Shown here: positions 46,772 through 56,024 of the stretch, in pieces
How positions within the stretch are numbered: the stretch's first letter is position 1
Layout of the letters: every line of letters starts with the position of its first letter
DNA from: Actinacidiphila cocklensis
GTDB lineage: Bacteria > Actinomycetota > Actinomycetes > Streptomycetales > Streptomycetaceae
Direction: 5' to 3'
DNA length: 64,000 nt
Assembly: GCF_907177275.1 (NCBI RefSeq)
Contig: NZ_CAJSLV010000060.1
Span: 1 to 64,000 of the forward strand
The notes under the pieces: generated by a model
Seen by the model: only the letters and a program-made list of their open reading frames with translations
What the model was told of the DNA's origin: nothing
The model's database searches: none
Position numbers and translations under genes: made by a program

Positions 46772-47278
46772 ATGCACAGACGCACCGTCATCGCGACCAC
46801 GGGCATCACCGGGCTCATCATCGGAGCCGTCGTCTGGGCCACCCTTGAGCCGACCGGAACCCAGACCGTGACGCCCTCAGCCGCACAAGGCGCCGCCAGA
46901 ACGCCCGCGGCGAACGACGCCACCGGCCACTACACCACTGCGCGGGCCATTGCCGACACGCTCGAAGCCGCCGGATTCGCCGTAGCGAACCTCTACTGGA
47001 ACGACCTCACCGATACCAACAAGGACATAACCAGTTCCTGGGACGTCCTCATCACCGAGACACCCGGGCCGGCGCCCGGCGACTCCGGGATCAACCTGTT
47101 CCGCAACCACGAAGCAGTGACCAAGTGGGCCGACCTCTCCAAGAGCGCAGAAAGGGTGGCCGTCATCGGCGACACCTGGGCCGTCAGCCTCGCCAGCGTC
47201 GGGGACGACGCCCTCGCCCTCAGCAGGAAAATGGCACCCCGCATTGCGCAGGTGCTGGGGGGGACCGTCGTCGAGTAG
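46772..47278 (+). CDS. Exported protein of unknown function
   Basis: 168 residues, ATG preceded by GGGGGG with 4-base spacing. One N-terminal hydrophobic helix (VIATTGITGLIIGAVVWATL) after HRR suggests a signal anchor or signal peptide. The mature part is a compact mixed domain (IADTLEAAGFAVANLYWNDL, WDVLITETPGP, VAVIGDTWAVSLASVGDDA) with no cysteine. I do not recognise the family. A strong hairpin 62 bases after the stop closes the unit. It appears to be a single-gene transcript. Confidence 0.75.
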   Translation: MHRRTVIATTGITGLIIGAVVWATLEPTGTQTVTPSAAQGAARTPAANDATGHYTTARAIADTLEAAGFAVANLYWNDLTDTNKDITSSWDVLITETPGPAPGDSGINLFRNHEAVTKWADLSKSAERVAVIGDTWAVSLASVGDDALALSRKMAPRIAQVLGGTVVE

Positions 47279-47340
47279 GTCAGCGACGGGTGGAGGCGTC
47301 CACATGATGTTGCACAAGAGGGTGGCCATTGCACCCGTCT

Positions 47341-47366
47341 CGTCCTGCTCTTGAATGAGCAGGACG
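47341..47366 (+). terminator. Strong hairpin after the exported-protein gene
   Basis: CGTCCTGCTC, six-base loop TTGAAT, GAGCAGGACG: a perfect 10-bp stem. No T-run follows, as is common for actinomycete terminators. The remaining 47367-47852 holds no gene I can support. Confidence 0.75.
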
Positions 47367-47852
47367 GACCTCCCCGCCTGCCCAGGGAGAACGAGGAGCA
47401 CGCCCCGAACTCGCGGAATCACCTTCCGCAACTCTGAGACGACGAAGGGCGCCCCTTGGCCTGGCAGCACACCGGGGCCGCGCCCGTATCGCGAGCAGCA
47501 CGATCACCCGATGCCCCAGCCAGATAGCCTGACCTGCGACGAAGAATCCGCTGTCGGGGGTGTGAGCAGACACCTTGGTGACAGCGGGTGGGCGTCAGCG
47601 GTAGGAAGCGCTGTTCCGCCTGGCGGCGTGCAGTTGTGTGAGCCCGGTCTGCTGTCACGAGGCTGTCGTCGTCCGGCCACGGCCGGTTCTGCCGGTTGAC
47701 ACAGAGATGCCTGCTCACAGGCGGCACATCGCACCCAGAAGAGGTGCCGAGGCTAGAACGACCCGGAATCTCGGCCACCGTCCGGCCGAACCGCCGCCTG
47801 TCACACCCCTCATCTAGGGTGACGCCGATCTCGCTCAAGGAAAGGCGGCGCA

Positions 47853-48317
47853 ATGGGAGCCAGCACGTGGGAGTACATCACCCCCTACGCAGGGAGCGTC
47901 GAGGCCTCCCTGGAGGCCCTGCACGCACAGATCTTCCACCAGAAGTACGGCGACGCCCGCACCTACCGAAGCCTCGCAGACCTGCATGCTGACGAGGACT
48001 TCATGGGCGAAGAAGGCACCCACTCGATCCTCGACATCCAACGCGTCGTCCACACGACCGACGTCCCGGACCCTGACAAGGACGAGGACTACAACAGCCT
48101 GCGTCCGCTGGCCCCGGGCCGCCTCGCTCACTACTTCGGGACCGACCGTCCCACGGTCCAGCAATATGAGGAGCAAATCGCCGCAGCCCACCGGGCCCAC
48201 CGCTTCGAGGAGTCCCTGCTCGAAGAGTGCCGCATGCGATGGACCGGCATCTACGTCATCCTGCACACCGACGACCAGCCCACCCACGTGGGCATTTTCG
48301 GCTATTCAGGCGACTGA
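47853..48317 (+). CDS. Hypothetical protein
   Basis: 154 residues. GGAAAGG lies 7 bases before the ATG. The sequence is acidic and rich in aromatic residues (ASTWEYITPYAGSVEASLEA, QIFHQKYGDARTYRSLADL, GRLAHYFGTDRPTVQQYEEQ, MRWTGIYVILHTDDQPTHVG), with no signal peptide or membrane helix. Codon use is typical of the host, so it is likely real. No family is recognised. It lies 145 bases before the IS copy at 48463, but the coding region is complete. Confidence 0.7.
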   Translation: MGASTWEYITPYAGSVEASLEALHAQIFHQKYGDARTYRSLADLHADEDFMGEEGTHSILDIQRVVHTTDVPDPDKDEDYNSLRPLAPGRLAHYFGTDRPTVQQYEEQIAAAHRAHRFEESLLEECRMRWTGIYVILHTDDQPTHVGIFGYSGD

Positions 48318-48462
48318 CCCTGATCATCGCGGTCGTGGCCGGAGCCCTTTGGACTTCGGCCACGATTTCGTTTCCGCCCGGCCGAACGGTCGGAGTGGCG
48401 CCACACACCTGTCGGGGGTGCGCTCACGGCGACAACCTCTTCAAAATTACAGCCCCACACCC

Positions 48463-49718
48463 TGTAGGTGCCGGATATTGCATCCGCGCCGGTCACAGCC
48501 CTGGTTCGGGGTCAGCGGTGCGCGCTGGCAGTTGAGCGTCCGATGCAGGGAAGGCTGCTCGTGGAGCCGCCTCGGCCGGCTGCGAGGATGCTCGACTGTG
48601 CTGTTGCGACTTCCGTATCCCTCACCCTGTCGACCGCCGTCAGCTTCATACGACTGCTGCCGATGAGCAGCCACGAGAAAGACCTGGAGATCCTGGCCCT
48701 ACGCCACCAACTGGTCGTCCTGCAGCGGCAGACAGGCAAACCGCAACTCACCTGGCCCGACCGGGCACTCCTCGCGGCGCTGCTCCACCACCTTCCCCAC
48801 AAGCGGCTGCGTCAGCTCCACCTGATCGTCTCCCCCGACACCGTGCTGCGCTGGCATCGCAAGTTGCTCCGACGCCGCCACGCGAAAGCCTCCCGTCCCA
48901 AGCGCCCGGGCCGGCCCCGCACCGTCCGGTCCATCCGCGTCCTGGTCCTGCGCCTCGTACACGAGAACCCCAGCTGGGGGTACAGACGCGTACACGGCGA
49001 ACTCGCCGCACTCGGAATCAAGGTCGCCGCCTCCACCGTGTGGACCATCCTCAAGGAACACGGCATCCCGCCCGCGCCCGACCGGCAACACACCACCTGG
49101 GCGACCTTCCTCCGCTCCCAGGCCGAAGCCATCCTCGCCGCCGACTTCTTCGAGACCAAGACCCTCACCGGCGCGACCCTGACCGTCCTGACGGTGATCG
49201 AGCACGCGACCCGACGCGTCCGCATCCTCGGCGCCACTACGCAACCCACCGCTGCCTGGGTCACCCAACTCGCCCGCAACCTGGCCATGGACATCCAAGA
49301 CTCCGGAGCAAGGATCAAATACCTGATCCGCGACCGCGACGTACGCTACCCCAGCAGCTTCGACTCCGTACTCGCCGATCAGGGCGTCGAGGCCGTCAAG
49401 ACCGGGGTGAAGATGCCCCGCATGAACGCGATCATGGAACGCTGGATCCGCTCCTGCCGAGCCGAACTACTCGACCGCACCCTCATCTGGGACCAAGCCC
49501 ACCTCATGCACGCCCTACGCGAATACGAACAGTTCCACAACGAACACAGACCCCACCGAGCACTCACCGGCGCCGCACCCCTACGCCCTCTCCCGGAAAC
49601 CCTCGAATCCAACCAACTCGCCCACCTCGACGTCCGCAGACACGATCGCCTCGGCGGCATACTCCACGAGTACCAACATGCCGCATGACCAGCGCGGACG
49701 TGGTTCTCGGCACCTACA
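48463..49718 (+). mobile_element. Intact 1.26-kb IS, rve-type transposase (copy A)
   Basis: Ends: TGTAGGTGCCGGATATTGCA on the left and, on the minus strand, TGTAGGTGCCGAGAACCACG on the right; matches continue with CCGCG and GGTC. Copy B lies inverted at 60231-61483. The bases just outside are shared between copies (CCC before the left end, ACG after the right end), so the true ends may be three bases longer. No direct target repeat is seen. Confidence 0.9.
48588..49688 (+). CDS. rve-core (IS3/IS481-like) transposase, copy A
   Basis: 366 residues from the ATG at 48588; the frame is open upstream to the IS end but the extra part is non-conserved. Seen: KDLEILALRHQLVVLQRQ, SPDTVLRWHRKLL, NPSWGYRRVHGELAALG (helix-turn-helix), then the DDE core with AILAADFFETKTL, KYLIRDRDVRY and the last Glu in MNAIMERWIRSCRAELLDR, ending HRPHRALTG and HEYQHAA. 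No frameshift. This is the probable active source for the several end fragments scattered in the window. Confidence 0.9.
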   Translation: MLDCAVATSVSLTLSTAVSFIRLLPMSSHEKDLEILALRHQLVVLQRQTGKPQLTWPDRALLAALLHHLPHKRLRQLHLIVSPDTVLRWHRKLLRRRHAKASRPKRPGRPRTVRSIRVLVLRLVHENPSWGYRRVHGELAALGIKVAASTVWTILKEHGIPPAPDRQHTTWATFLRSQAEAILAADFFETKTLTGATLTVLTVIEHATRRVRILGATTQPTAAWVTQLARNLAMDIQDSGARIKYLIRDRDVRYPSSFDSVLADQGVEAVKTGVKMPRMNAIMERWIRSCRAELLDRTLIWDQAHLMHALREYEQFHNEHRPHRALTGAAPLRPLPETLESNQLAHLDVRRHDRLGGILHEYQHAA

Positions 49719-49858
49719 ACGTCCTATCCTGCATGAAGTGGTCCTGTTCTCGGGAACGCTGTGGTGAGGAGTCCGTTCGGCCGGGGCCGGCAAACCGTGG
49801 TCGGACAGGACTCCTTGCTGTTTTCTGCCGGAAGGGCTGGCGGGGTCTGCTGTGGGGT

Positions 49859-50575
49859 TCAGCGGCCCTTGGCGAAGTCCGCCAGCCGGTCGGCGAGTTG
49901 GCGGTCGGGGCGGCTGACGATGCCGCTGGGATGGCGGGAGGCCAGCCGGTCGACTTCGACCTCCAGACCATTGGCGAGCGGAGCGCCGGTGGCCGGGCTG
50001 TGGCGGCCGCGGTAGCCGGCGACCGTGCCCAGTCCGTCAATGAAGGCGGTATCAGCGAGGTCGACGCAGTCTTCGATGGTCCGAATGACCTGGTGGTACC
50101 AGTGCTGTGCTTCGCGGGTCTCGCCGAGGACGAGGTGGTGCAGGTGCAGGCAGTACGCGGCGACCCGGTTGCCGGCGCCCGCGGCCAGTTGCCACCAGAA
50201 CTGCGCGCTCTCGGGCTGGTCGGTCAGGCTGAGCAGGCACGCGAAGACCGCTGCGCCCTGGATGTCGAGCTTGTCTTCGAAGGCGTGGCGCTCGGCGGTG
50301 GGCAGGTTCGCAGCGTCGGTGTCGGCGGCGCGGCGGTCTTCTGCCGGGTCCTGGACGAGCCGGCCGACGTGGGTGGCTGCGTCGGGGGCGTTCAGCGCCC
50401 ACCGGCACATGATGCTCAGTCGCCGTGCGGCCTGGGAGGCGCGGACGACCTCAAGGGTGGGTGCGCCGGTCACGGCGTCCGCGGCCAGGCGCCGCAGGCC
50501 GGCCGCGACGTCGAAGGCGTGCGAGGATGTGGGGATCCGGGCGTCTGCAAGGAGGGTGTCGAGGCTGGGGGTCAC
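49859..50575 (-). CDS. Sigma-factor-coupled protein of unknown function
   Basis: 238 residues. Helical, no membrane segment, with TPR/Sel1-like character (AAVFACLLSLTDQPESAQFW, LAAGAGNRVAAYCLHLHHLV, ETREAQHWYHQVI). Its GTG start overlaps the stop of the sigma-factor gene by 4 bases (GTGA). Such partners often act as anti-sigma factors or adaptors, but no zinc-binding HxxxCxxC motif is present. The stop is 140 bases from IS copy A. Confidence 0.75.
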   Translation of the reverse strand: MTPSLDTLLADARIPTSSHAFDVAAGLRRLAADAVTGAPTLEVVRASQAARRLSIMCRWALNAPDAATHVGRLVQDPAEDRRAADTDAANLPTAERHAFEDKLDIQGAAVFACLLSLTDQPESAQFWWQLAAGAGNRVAAYCLHLHHLVLGETREAQHWYHQVIRTIEDCVDLADTAFIDGLGTVAGYRGRHSPATGAPLANGLEVEVDRLASRHPSGIVSRPDRQLADRLADFAKGR

Positions 50576-51183
50576 GGGCGTGCTCCTCTCCGGGGTGCGG
50601 TCTCGGCGGGCAGGCCGAGTTGGACGCGGAGCCGTTCCCTGGCCCTGCGCAGCTGGTAGTCGACGGTGCGCTCGTTCTTCAGGCCCAGCAGCCAGGCGAT
50701 CCGGGCGCTGTCGTAACCGATCACGTAGCGCAGGACGATGACGTCGCTCTGGCGGGCGGGCAGGTCGGCTATCGCGGCATACAGGCCGCGGCTGCTGTCC
50801 ATCAACTGCAGTTGGTCGCGGGCCGCATCGAGGATCTGGGTGGTGCTCAGCGCCCGGTGTATGGGGCCGTTGATCACCAGGGCCGGTGGGCGGCCGTCGG
50901 CCTCCAGCTGTGTGGTGACCAGGCGCCGCATGATGGCCCAGGCTTGCTGTTCGAGGTTGCCGGCGCTCAGCAGGGTCTCCCAGCTGCCGAGGATCTCCAG
51001 GAAGCCGCGGTGCACGGTCTCCACTGCGTTCTCGTGGTGGCCGAGGTTGACCTCGGCGTAGTCGTGGAAGGCCGCCTGGTGGCCCAGGTAGAAGGCTTCG
51101 TACTCCAGCGGCAGGTGCGGCAGGGCACCGACGGTTTGGCTGTCGGGGGCCGCGGCGGCCTGGTTCGGCGCGTCGTTGTTCAT
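50572..51183 (-). CDS. Sigma-70-like (ECF) sigma factor
   Basis: 203 residues. A region-2-like helix set (YEAFYLGHQAAFHDYAEVNL, NAVETVHRGFLEILGSWETL) and a region-4 helix-turn-helix (AIADLPARQSDVIVLRYVIG, DSARIAWLLGLKNERTVDYQ, RRARERLRVQL) fit a divergent ECF sigma factor or sigma-like regulator. The ATG at 51183 is chosen at MNNDAPNQ. It is coupled to the following gene. Its targets and signal are unknown; no second gene with a matching promoter can be picked out by eye. Confidence 0.8.
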   Translation of the reverse strand: MNNDAPNQAAAAPDSQTVGALPHLPLEYEAFYLGHQAAFHDYAEVNLGHHENAVETVHRGFLEILGSWETLLSAGNLEQQAWAIMRRLVTTQLEADGRPPALVINGPIHRALSTTQILDAARDQLQLMDSSRGLYAAIADLPARQSDVIVLRYVIGYDSARIAWLLGLKNERTVDYQLRRARERLRVQLGLPAETAPRRGARP

Positions 51184-51486
51184 GCCGGCCTCCGGCGGTG
51201 CATGGGCGTCATCGCTGTCCCGTTCCTTGAGGGTTGCCGCGCCCCGCCCCGCGTCGTTGCCGGGGGAGTGCGGCCTTGGCACCACCTAAGCGATTACGCG
51301 CAGGCGTCACGCATGGGACGCCCAGGAAAATCACGCAGAGATGATCACTGGATACAACGAGTTGAACGATCATCGAGGTTCGTGCTCCTGACCTGGCGCT
51401 ACGTCAGATGCAATTGCACAATTGATCAGAACCGGGTCGTAGTGTGCTCTAGATCACGCGCGGGTCGATTCGCCTCAGAAAGGATC
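51184..51486. other. Intergenic region with palindromes
   Basis: 303 bp between the sigma-factor gene and the small frame at 51487. A locally AT-rich patch includes the perfect palindrome TGCAATTGCA (about 51409-51418) and an overlapping CAATTG. These may belong to promoters of the sigma-factor gene or of the small frame. Nothing else is evident. Confidence 0.4.
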
Positions 51487-51789
51487 ATGTACTCAGAGGG
51501 TCCACAAGAATCAAAAGGAGCGAACGCAATCATTGGTGGCTCATCGGCGGGCACCTGCACACCCGAGCCCTGGCAGGAGAGGCCACGGCGCCCGCTGGGA
51601 CGTGCGAGCCCCAATGGACTCCTGCACCAGCAACTCCCGGCCCCGGTCGCCGAGATGCACAAGGCCGCTGTCCGCGCGGCAGCGACACAGGCCGGCAGCC
51701 GTAGGGGTGAACGCCAGGTGGCAGCTCGCATCTCACGGGCTGCCGGACAGGTCGGGACCGCCACCGGGCTCGCCGGGCGCTCGAGGTGA
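51487..51789 (+). CDS. Possible small protein
   Basis: 100 residues from an ATG preceded by AAAGGA (6 bases). It begins MYSEGPQESKGANAIIGGSS and continues LPAPVAEMHKAAVRAAAT and ISRAAGQVGTATGLAGRS. No signal peptide, family or strong codon bias supports it, though the local AT-rich upstream region could be a promoter. The following 51790-52147 shows nothing but the ribosome site of the next gene. Confidence 0.35.
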   Translation: MYSEGPQESKGANAIIGGSSAGTCTPEPWQERPRRPLGRASPNGLLHQQLPAPVAEMHKAAVRAAATQAGSRRGERQVAARISRAAGQVGTATGLAGRSR

Positions 51790-52147
51790 GCACAGACCCG
51801 GCATCGCCCACCGCGTCGTCATGGACGTGCCGCACACCGCGACAAGTACCCAACGAGGTGGGACCTGGCGGCGGCCTGACACCCCCTGAGGGCGGGGCAG
51901 GTATCTGCCGAGCCTCCCCGGCACTGCGACCGCGCTCTGTGCGGCATGGGCGTCCGAAGGGCGGACGCAGACGCGGAGTCGTGGTCGTTGCCGCCGGCCG
52001 GGCCTCCGCGCTTCTGACCCGAGCACGACGGCCTGGTATCCCGGCACGCGGAGCCCTCCGGGCGGGCGATCGGGCTTCTCCTGCCTGCTCCTATCATTCC
52101 AGTTGGGTACTGCATGTTCCCGCCCGACAATCCTGGAGATTGCGCAC

Positions 52148-53896
52148 GTGAAGCACGTTTCCTCTTCTCGCGTTGCGGCTGCGGCCGCCGTGGTTCTGGC
52201 CGCGGGTACGGCTGTGAGCGCATCGTCATCGGCTGCGGCGGACACCCCGCCCCCTGCGGCGGGCATCTCCGTCGGTGACACCCACATCGACCTCTACGGC
52301 GACCCGGGAAATCTCGATCTCACCGTGGCAGAGCCGACGGCGACTGACGCGTACATACGCCTGGAGTTCTCGGGCGGCGGCAACCGCCTGCGGATCACCG
52401 ACGACGCGGGCACGGTCCTGCCCATCGCCGTCAGTGCCGGCGAGAACCCGACCCTCACCCTCGGGAAGGAAGACAGCGACCACAACGGCATCCCCGGCGC
52501 ACCGCTGCCGGCAGGAACGACGCACCTGCACGTCTCAGCCCAGGCCCCGATCCCGGGCCCCATCTACGTCAGTGCACGGGTGCTGAACGGGGCCGACGAC
52601 ACGATGATCGCGCACAGCGGCCCCTACGCCGGCGGCGAGATCCTCGTCAGCGAGCCGAAAGTGTCGACGACCTGGTACACCCCGGACGGGGCGCCCATGC
52701 CGGCCGCATCACCTCCTGCGATCGCGACGGGCAATACCCAGGCGGTGACGGTCATGGTGGCGACACAGGACGGCCTGTCGGTAGCGGGCGGAACAGCAAC
52801 CCGCCTGACGCTCCACGCCAGCATGCTCGCCGCCGCCGGCTACACCGTGGAGGAACTGGCCACCGGCCTCCACGTCGGGTACTCACCCGACGGGACCTCC
52901 TACGCCTCCGAGCCCTGGACCTTGGACCCCGACGGGTCCTTGAGCGTGCAGGTCCCTCTCAGGCCGTGGACCGGTAACGGCATGAGCACAGAGTCCTTCC
53001 ATCTCACAGCGGACTGGGGCCTGCCCGCGGGCAGACTGTGGATCCACTTCCAGACCATCGGCGGTGACGGCAGACCCTACGCCGAGTCCACGAGAGGAGT
53101 AGACCTGACCGCTGACTCGATCCCCGCCGGCGAACGCGCCACCCTCTATGGCCGCGACAGTGCGGGCGTCCTGTGGCAGCACCAGGCCACCCCGATCGCT
53201 TCCCGTCCCGGCACCTTCGCTCCGCGGACCCGCGTCGGCACCGGCTGGAACATCTACAACATGATCACTGCCCTCGGTCCGCTCAAGGCCGACGGCACCG
53301 GCGACCTCGTCGCCCGGGACAGCTCCGGCGCGCTCTGGTACTACCGCGGCACTGGCAACAGCCAGGCCCCGCTCGCCCGCCGCATCCGTGTCGGCACCGG
53401 CTGGACCATCTACGACCGGATCGTCGGCGCCGGAGACATCACGGGCGACGGCCACCCCGACCTGCTGGCCCGGGACGCCACCGGCGTCCTCTGGTACTAC
53501 CGCGGCACTGGCAACAGCCAGGCCCCGTTCGCCAACCGCATCCGCGTGGGCACCGGTTGGACCATCTACGACCGGATCGTCGGCGCCGGAGACATCACGG
53601 GCGACGGCCACCCCGACCTGCTGGCCCGCGACAGCTCCGGCGTCCTCTGGTACTACCCCGGCACCGGCAACCCCGCCGCCCCCTACGCGGGCCGCGTCCG
53701 CATCAGCGGCGGCTGGCACGGCTACACCAGCATCGTCGGCATCGGCGACATGACCGGCAACGGCCACCCCGACCTCGTCGCCCGCGACTCCGCCGGCACG
53801 TTCTGGTACTACCGCGGCACCGGCAACCCCGCCGCCCCCTACGCCGGCCGCACCCTCGCCGGCGGCGGCATGAACATCTACAACACGCTCCTCTGA
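52148..53896 (+). CDS. Secreted FG-GAP/VCBS repeat protein
   Basis: 582 residues. GTG start after GGAG (9 bases). A Sec signal peptide (SSRVAAAAAVVLAAGTAVSA) precedes a beta-rich N-terminal half (about residues 35-320) of unknown function. The C-terminal half has five repeats with period 52 residues, each with a calcium-loop-like motif such as DITGDGHPDLLARD or DMTGNGHPDLVARD and LWYYRGTGN. These would form a beta-propeller of the integrin-alpha or VCBS type. Two neighbouring repeats are almost identical at DNA level. Likely an extracellular binding or adhesion protein. Confidence 0.88.
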   Translation: MKHVSSSRVAAAAAVVLAAGTAVSASSSAAADTPPPAAGISVGDTHIDLYGDPGNLDLTVAEPTATDAYIRLEFSGGGNRLRITDDAGTVLPIAVSAGENPTLTLGKEDSDHNGIPGAPLPAGTTHLHVSAQAPIPGPIYVSARVLNGADDTMIAHSGPYAGGEILVSEPKVSTTWYTPDGAPMPAASPPAIATGNTQAVTVMVATQDGLSVAGGTATRLTLHASMLAAAGYTVEELATGLHVGYSPDGTSYASEPWTLDPDGSLSVQVPLRPWTGNGMSTESFHLTADWGLPAGRLWIHFQTIGGDGRPYAESTRGVDLTADSIPAGERATLYGRDSAGVLWQHQATPIASRPGTFAPRTRVGTGWNIYNMITALGPLKADGTGDLVARDSSGALWYYRGTGNSQAPLARRIRVGTGWTIYDRIVGAGDITGDGHPDLLARDATGVLWYYRGTGNSQAPFANRIRVGTGWTIYDRIVGAGDITGDGHPDLLARDSSGVLWYYPGTGNPAAPYAGRVRISGGWHGYTSIVGIGDMTGNGHPDLVARDSAGTFWYYRGTGNPAAPYAGRTLAGGGMNIYNTLL

Positions 53897-54418
53897 CCAA
53901 TCCGGCACCGCTGTGACGAAGGCGCTGAGCATGCGGCACGGTCTCAGCGCCCTCGTTCGCGCAGGTCGCTTGCGCGCCGTGACGAACGACAGCGGTCGAC
54001 TGCCCCCCCGTCACACGCCCCTTCGGACGCCGGGTCCGCTGCCGTCTTCGGAGGATCAGGTTGTAGCCCCGCCGTCCGCCGCCGATCCAGGTGCGGTTCG
54101 CGAGGCGCGGCTTGGCCGGTTCCTGCGCAGAGCCACAGGTCGGCGATGCCGTCGCGGGTGAGGTCGCCGCCGCCGGTGAGGGTGGGATAGCCCCAGAACG
54201 CGCAGGACAGACCATCTCGGCCCTCTCACGACAGGCGTTCCTGCGCGAGCGGCCCCTGACCAGTCCCGGTGCCCGTGTGACTCGGCACGCTCCGAGGTAT
54301 CGCCGCCGGAGGCCCGTGCGCCTGGCACGAACCTGCCCCGGGGCGCCATCCGATGCGGCTGTTGGCCCTCGTAGAATCGATAGCTCGCCCTGCCTGGGCG
54401 ACACGGGGAGGAAACGAC
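53897..54418. other. Intergenic region with a repeat-protein relic
   Basis: 522 bp. Apart from the FG-GAP relic (54050-54205, minus) there is no gene. The last 60 bases before 54419 carry a possible promoter (TAGAAT near 54373) and the strong ribosome site GGGGAGG. Confidence 0.4.
54050..54205 (-). pseudogene. FG-GAP repeat protein C-terminal relic
   Basis: On the minus strand TLTGGGDLTRDGIADLWLCA is one FG-GAP calcium loop; after a frame change the end KPRLANRTWIGGGRRGYNLI with a stop follows, comparable to the end of the intact protein at 52148. It is in opposite orientation to that gene, so it stems from another copy. Confidence 0.6.
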
Positions 54419-54589
54419 ATGTCGGACAGCAAGCACGACTCACCGATCTACGACGAGCTCGTAGAGGAGCGAGGCGACGCCGTAGCCGATTCCCGCACCG
54501 CCGAGCACGAAGCGCGATTCCAAGTCGAGGAGGCCCTGCGCGACCTGCGCACGGTCGGCAAGCCAGGCAACAGCGGGTGGTTCACCTGA
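54419..54589 (+). CDS. Small acidic protein
   Basis: 56 residues, hydrophilic: MSDSKHDSPIYDELVEERG, DAVADSRTAEHEARFQVEEA, ending GNSGWFT. The ribosome site GGGGAGG with 7-base spacing is near-ideal, and the frame has host-like codon use, so it is probably expressed. It resembles small uncharacterised actinomycete proteins but no function is known. No partner gene is adjacent. Confidence 0.6.
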   Translation: MSDSKHDSPIYDELVEERGDAVADSRTAEHEARFQVEEALRDLRTVGKPGNSGWFT

Positions 54590-55086
54590 CGCTGAGTCGT
54601 GGCCTGTGCCGGGGACTCCACCCGATCGAGTGATCTGATGCCCCGGCTGCGAGGGGAAGAACGCCCGACACCGGCCGGCGCCGAACGGACGTCGACCGGT
54701 CACCACGAGAGCCCAGCCGCACGCCCTGCGAAAAGACGAAGGGCGTGTCCTTCCGTATCGAGCGGGCCGCCCACGTGCTGGCTGTACCCGTCGACCAGTT
54801 GGTGCCAGCGTTGTGCCACTTCACCGGACACCCGCAGCCGCGGACCCCGGTCGCGCATGGCCGAGGATGTCCTAGCGCCGCTCGATGCGCCGCTGGGCAC
54901 CCTGTTCGTGGGGACCTGCGACACACCGCGGACGACTGGCCGGCGCTGCCCGTGACCGCCCCGGTGAGCCCCTGGCAGGCCCTATCGCTCGCGCTGTGCC
55001 GTGGGCGCCCGTGGTCGGCAGATGGCACGGACCTGCGGGCCTCAACCCCAACTGCAGCCCTGGAGTGCGGAACTCGGGCAGCACAC
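54590..55086. other. Mostly non-coding stretch
   Basis: 497 bp. Apart from a weak candidate on the minus strand (54700-54858) no frame has supporting features. The GC-rich composition keeps several frames open by chance. Confidence 0.35.
54700..54858 (-). CDS. Doubtful small open frame
   Basis: 52 residues from an ATG at 54858, reading MRDRGPRLRVSGEVAQRWHQ, with LVDGYSQHVGGPLDTEG and LFAGRAAGLSW. Codon third positions are moderately GC-rich and the amino-acid mix is plausible, but there is no good ribosome site and no family. It may be the end of a degraded gene. Confidence 0.25.
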   Translation of the reverse strand: MRDRGPRLRVSGEVAQRWHQLVDGYSQHVGGPLDTEGHALRLFAGRAAGLSW

Positions 55087-55680
55087 TTATGCCGTGACAG
55101 GCTCGGGCGCATCGGCCGGCTTGTCCTTCGCGGGGGTGTAGAAGACGGAGGAACCCTGCCGGGTGCGGCCCGCCTGCCCCTTAGCAACAAGCCCCTCCAC
55201 AGCGTTGCGGACCGCCGTGGCCTTGATGTCCCGGTCAGGATGGCCCTGGGCGAGAGCGGCGGTGATCTCGGCGGCCGAGTGTGGCCCCGAGTTCTGACCG
55301 AGGAAACCGCCGACCAAGGAGACGAGCGTCGGCCCGCCGCTCCTACCTCGCACCTTCGGGCTTGTCCCTGCGGCACTGCCCTTGCCGGGCCTGGAGGCAA
55401 CTGCCTTCCTACGCGGGGATCGAGCGGACCGGGAGGTGCCAGACCGCTGCTCAGGAACCTGCGCAACCTCACCTTCAGCCGTGGTGTCGGCCGCCTCATC
55501 ATCCAGGGCACGCTGCACACTCAGCAGGAGAACCTGATCCTGCCGAAGCACCTGCAACTGCGCATCGAGCGAGGCAACTTCGGCAGCTACCCGTTCCTGT
55601 GCCTCGGCGTTGCGCTGAAGGTCTGCAGCCACTTGGGCGGCGTACTGCGCCTTGACACTGGGTGCTTGGTCTTCAGACAT
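55087..55680 (-). CDS. Coiled-coil protein with C-terminal winged-helix-like domain
   Basis: 197 residues. GAAGGAA lies 6 bases before the ATG. Residues 8-65 form a long helix with heptad character (QYAAQVAADLQRNAEAQERV, AAEVASLDAQLQVLRQ). A basic Ser/Arg/Lys-rich linker follows. The C-terminal ~75 residues (LVSLVGGFLGQNSGPHSAAE, ITAALAQGHPDRDIKATAVR, NAVEGLVAKGQAGRTRQGSS) look like a winged helix, including VFYTP in the wing. A DNA-binding role is likely; partners are unknown. Confidence 0.75.
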   Translation of the reverse strand: MSEDQAPSVKAQYAAQVAADLQRNAEAQERVAAEVASLDAQLQVLRQDQVLLLSVQRALDDEAADTTAEGEVAQVPEQRSGTSRSARSPRRKAVASRPGKGSAAGTSPKVRGRSGGPTLVSLVGGFLGQNSGPHSAAEITAALAQGHPDRDIKATAVRNAVEGLVAKGQAGRTRQGSSVFYTPAKDKPADAPEPVTA

Positions 55681-56024
55681 GAGTCGTTCCTTCACGGTGG
55701 TGGATCGCGGGGCTGGAAGCGGATCGTACCCGCATACTGCCGCCACCAGCCGATATACGGCGCGCAGGAACTCGCTTATGCTACAAGCCGTACCAGCATG
55801 AGAACTCACGGGGGCACACAGGTGAGGACGGGGTACGGGACCATGCCGTCTTCCCCGTGAATTCCGCCAGCTGCCAGCCGCGTGGCTCTGTTCACGAGAA
55901 CAGGTTCTGGCTCAACTTCTGGGGTCTGCTGCAGCCGGTGCCGGTGGTGGATAACGGCTCGCCGTACGCAGGACGATCCTCTACCGTGAGCCGGAGCGGG
56001 ATGGCGCGCATTCTCGCAGGCTGC
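55681..56024. other. Intergenic region upstream of the tRNA-like sequence
   Basis: 344 bp. The AT-richer patch at 55770-55800 may contain the promoter of the minus-strand gene at 55680. No gene is supported here. Confidence 0.4.

Noticed and set aside
48463-49718. Direct target repeats flanking IS copy A or B
   Set aside because: The outside bases were compared, including after a hypothetical inversion, and no matching 3-8 bp repeat was found.
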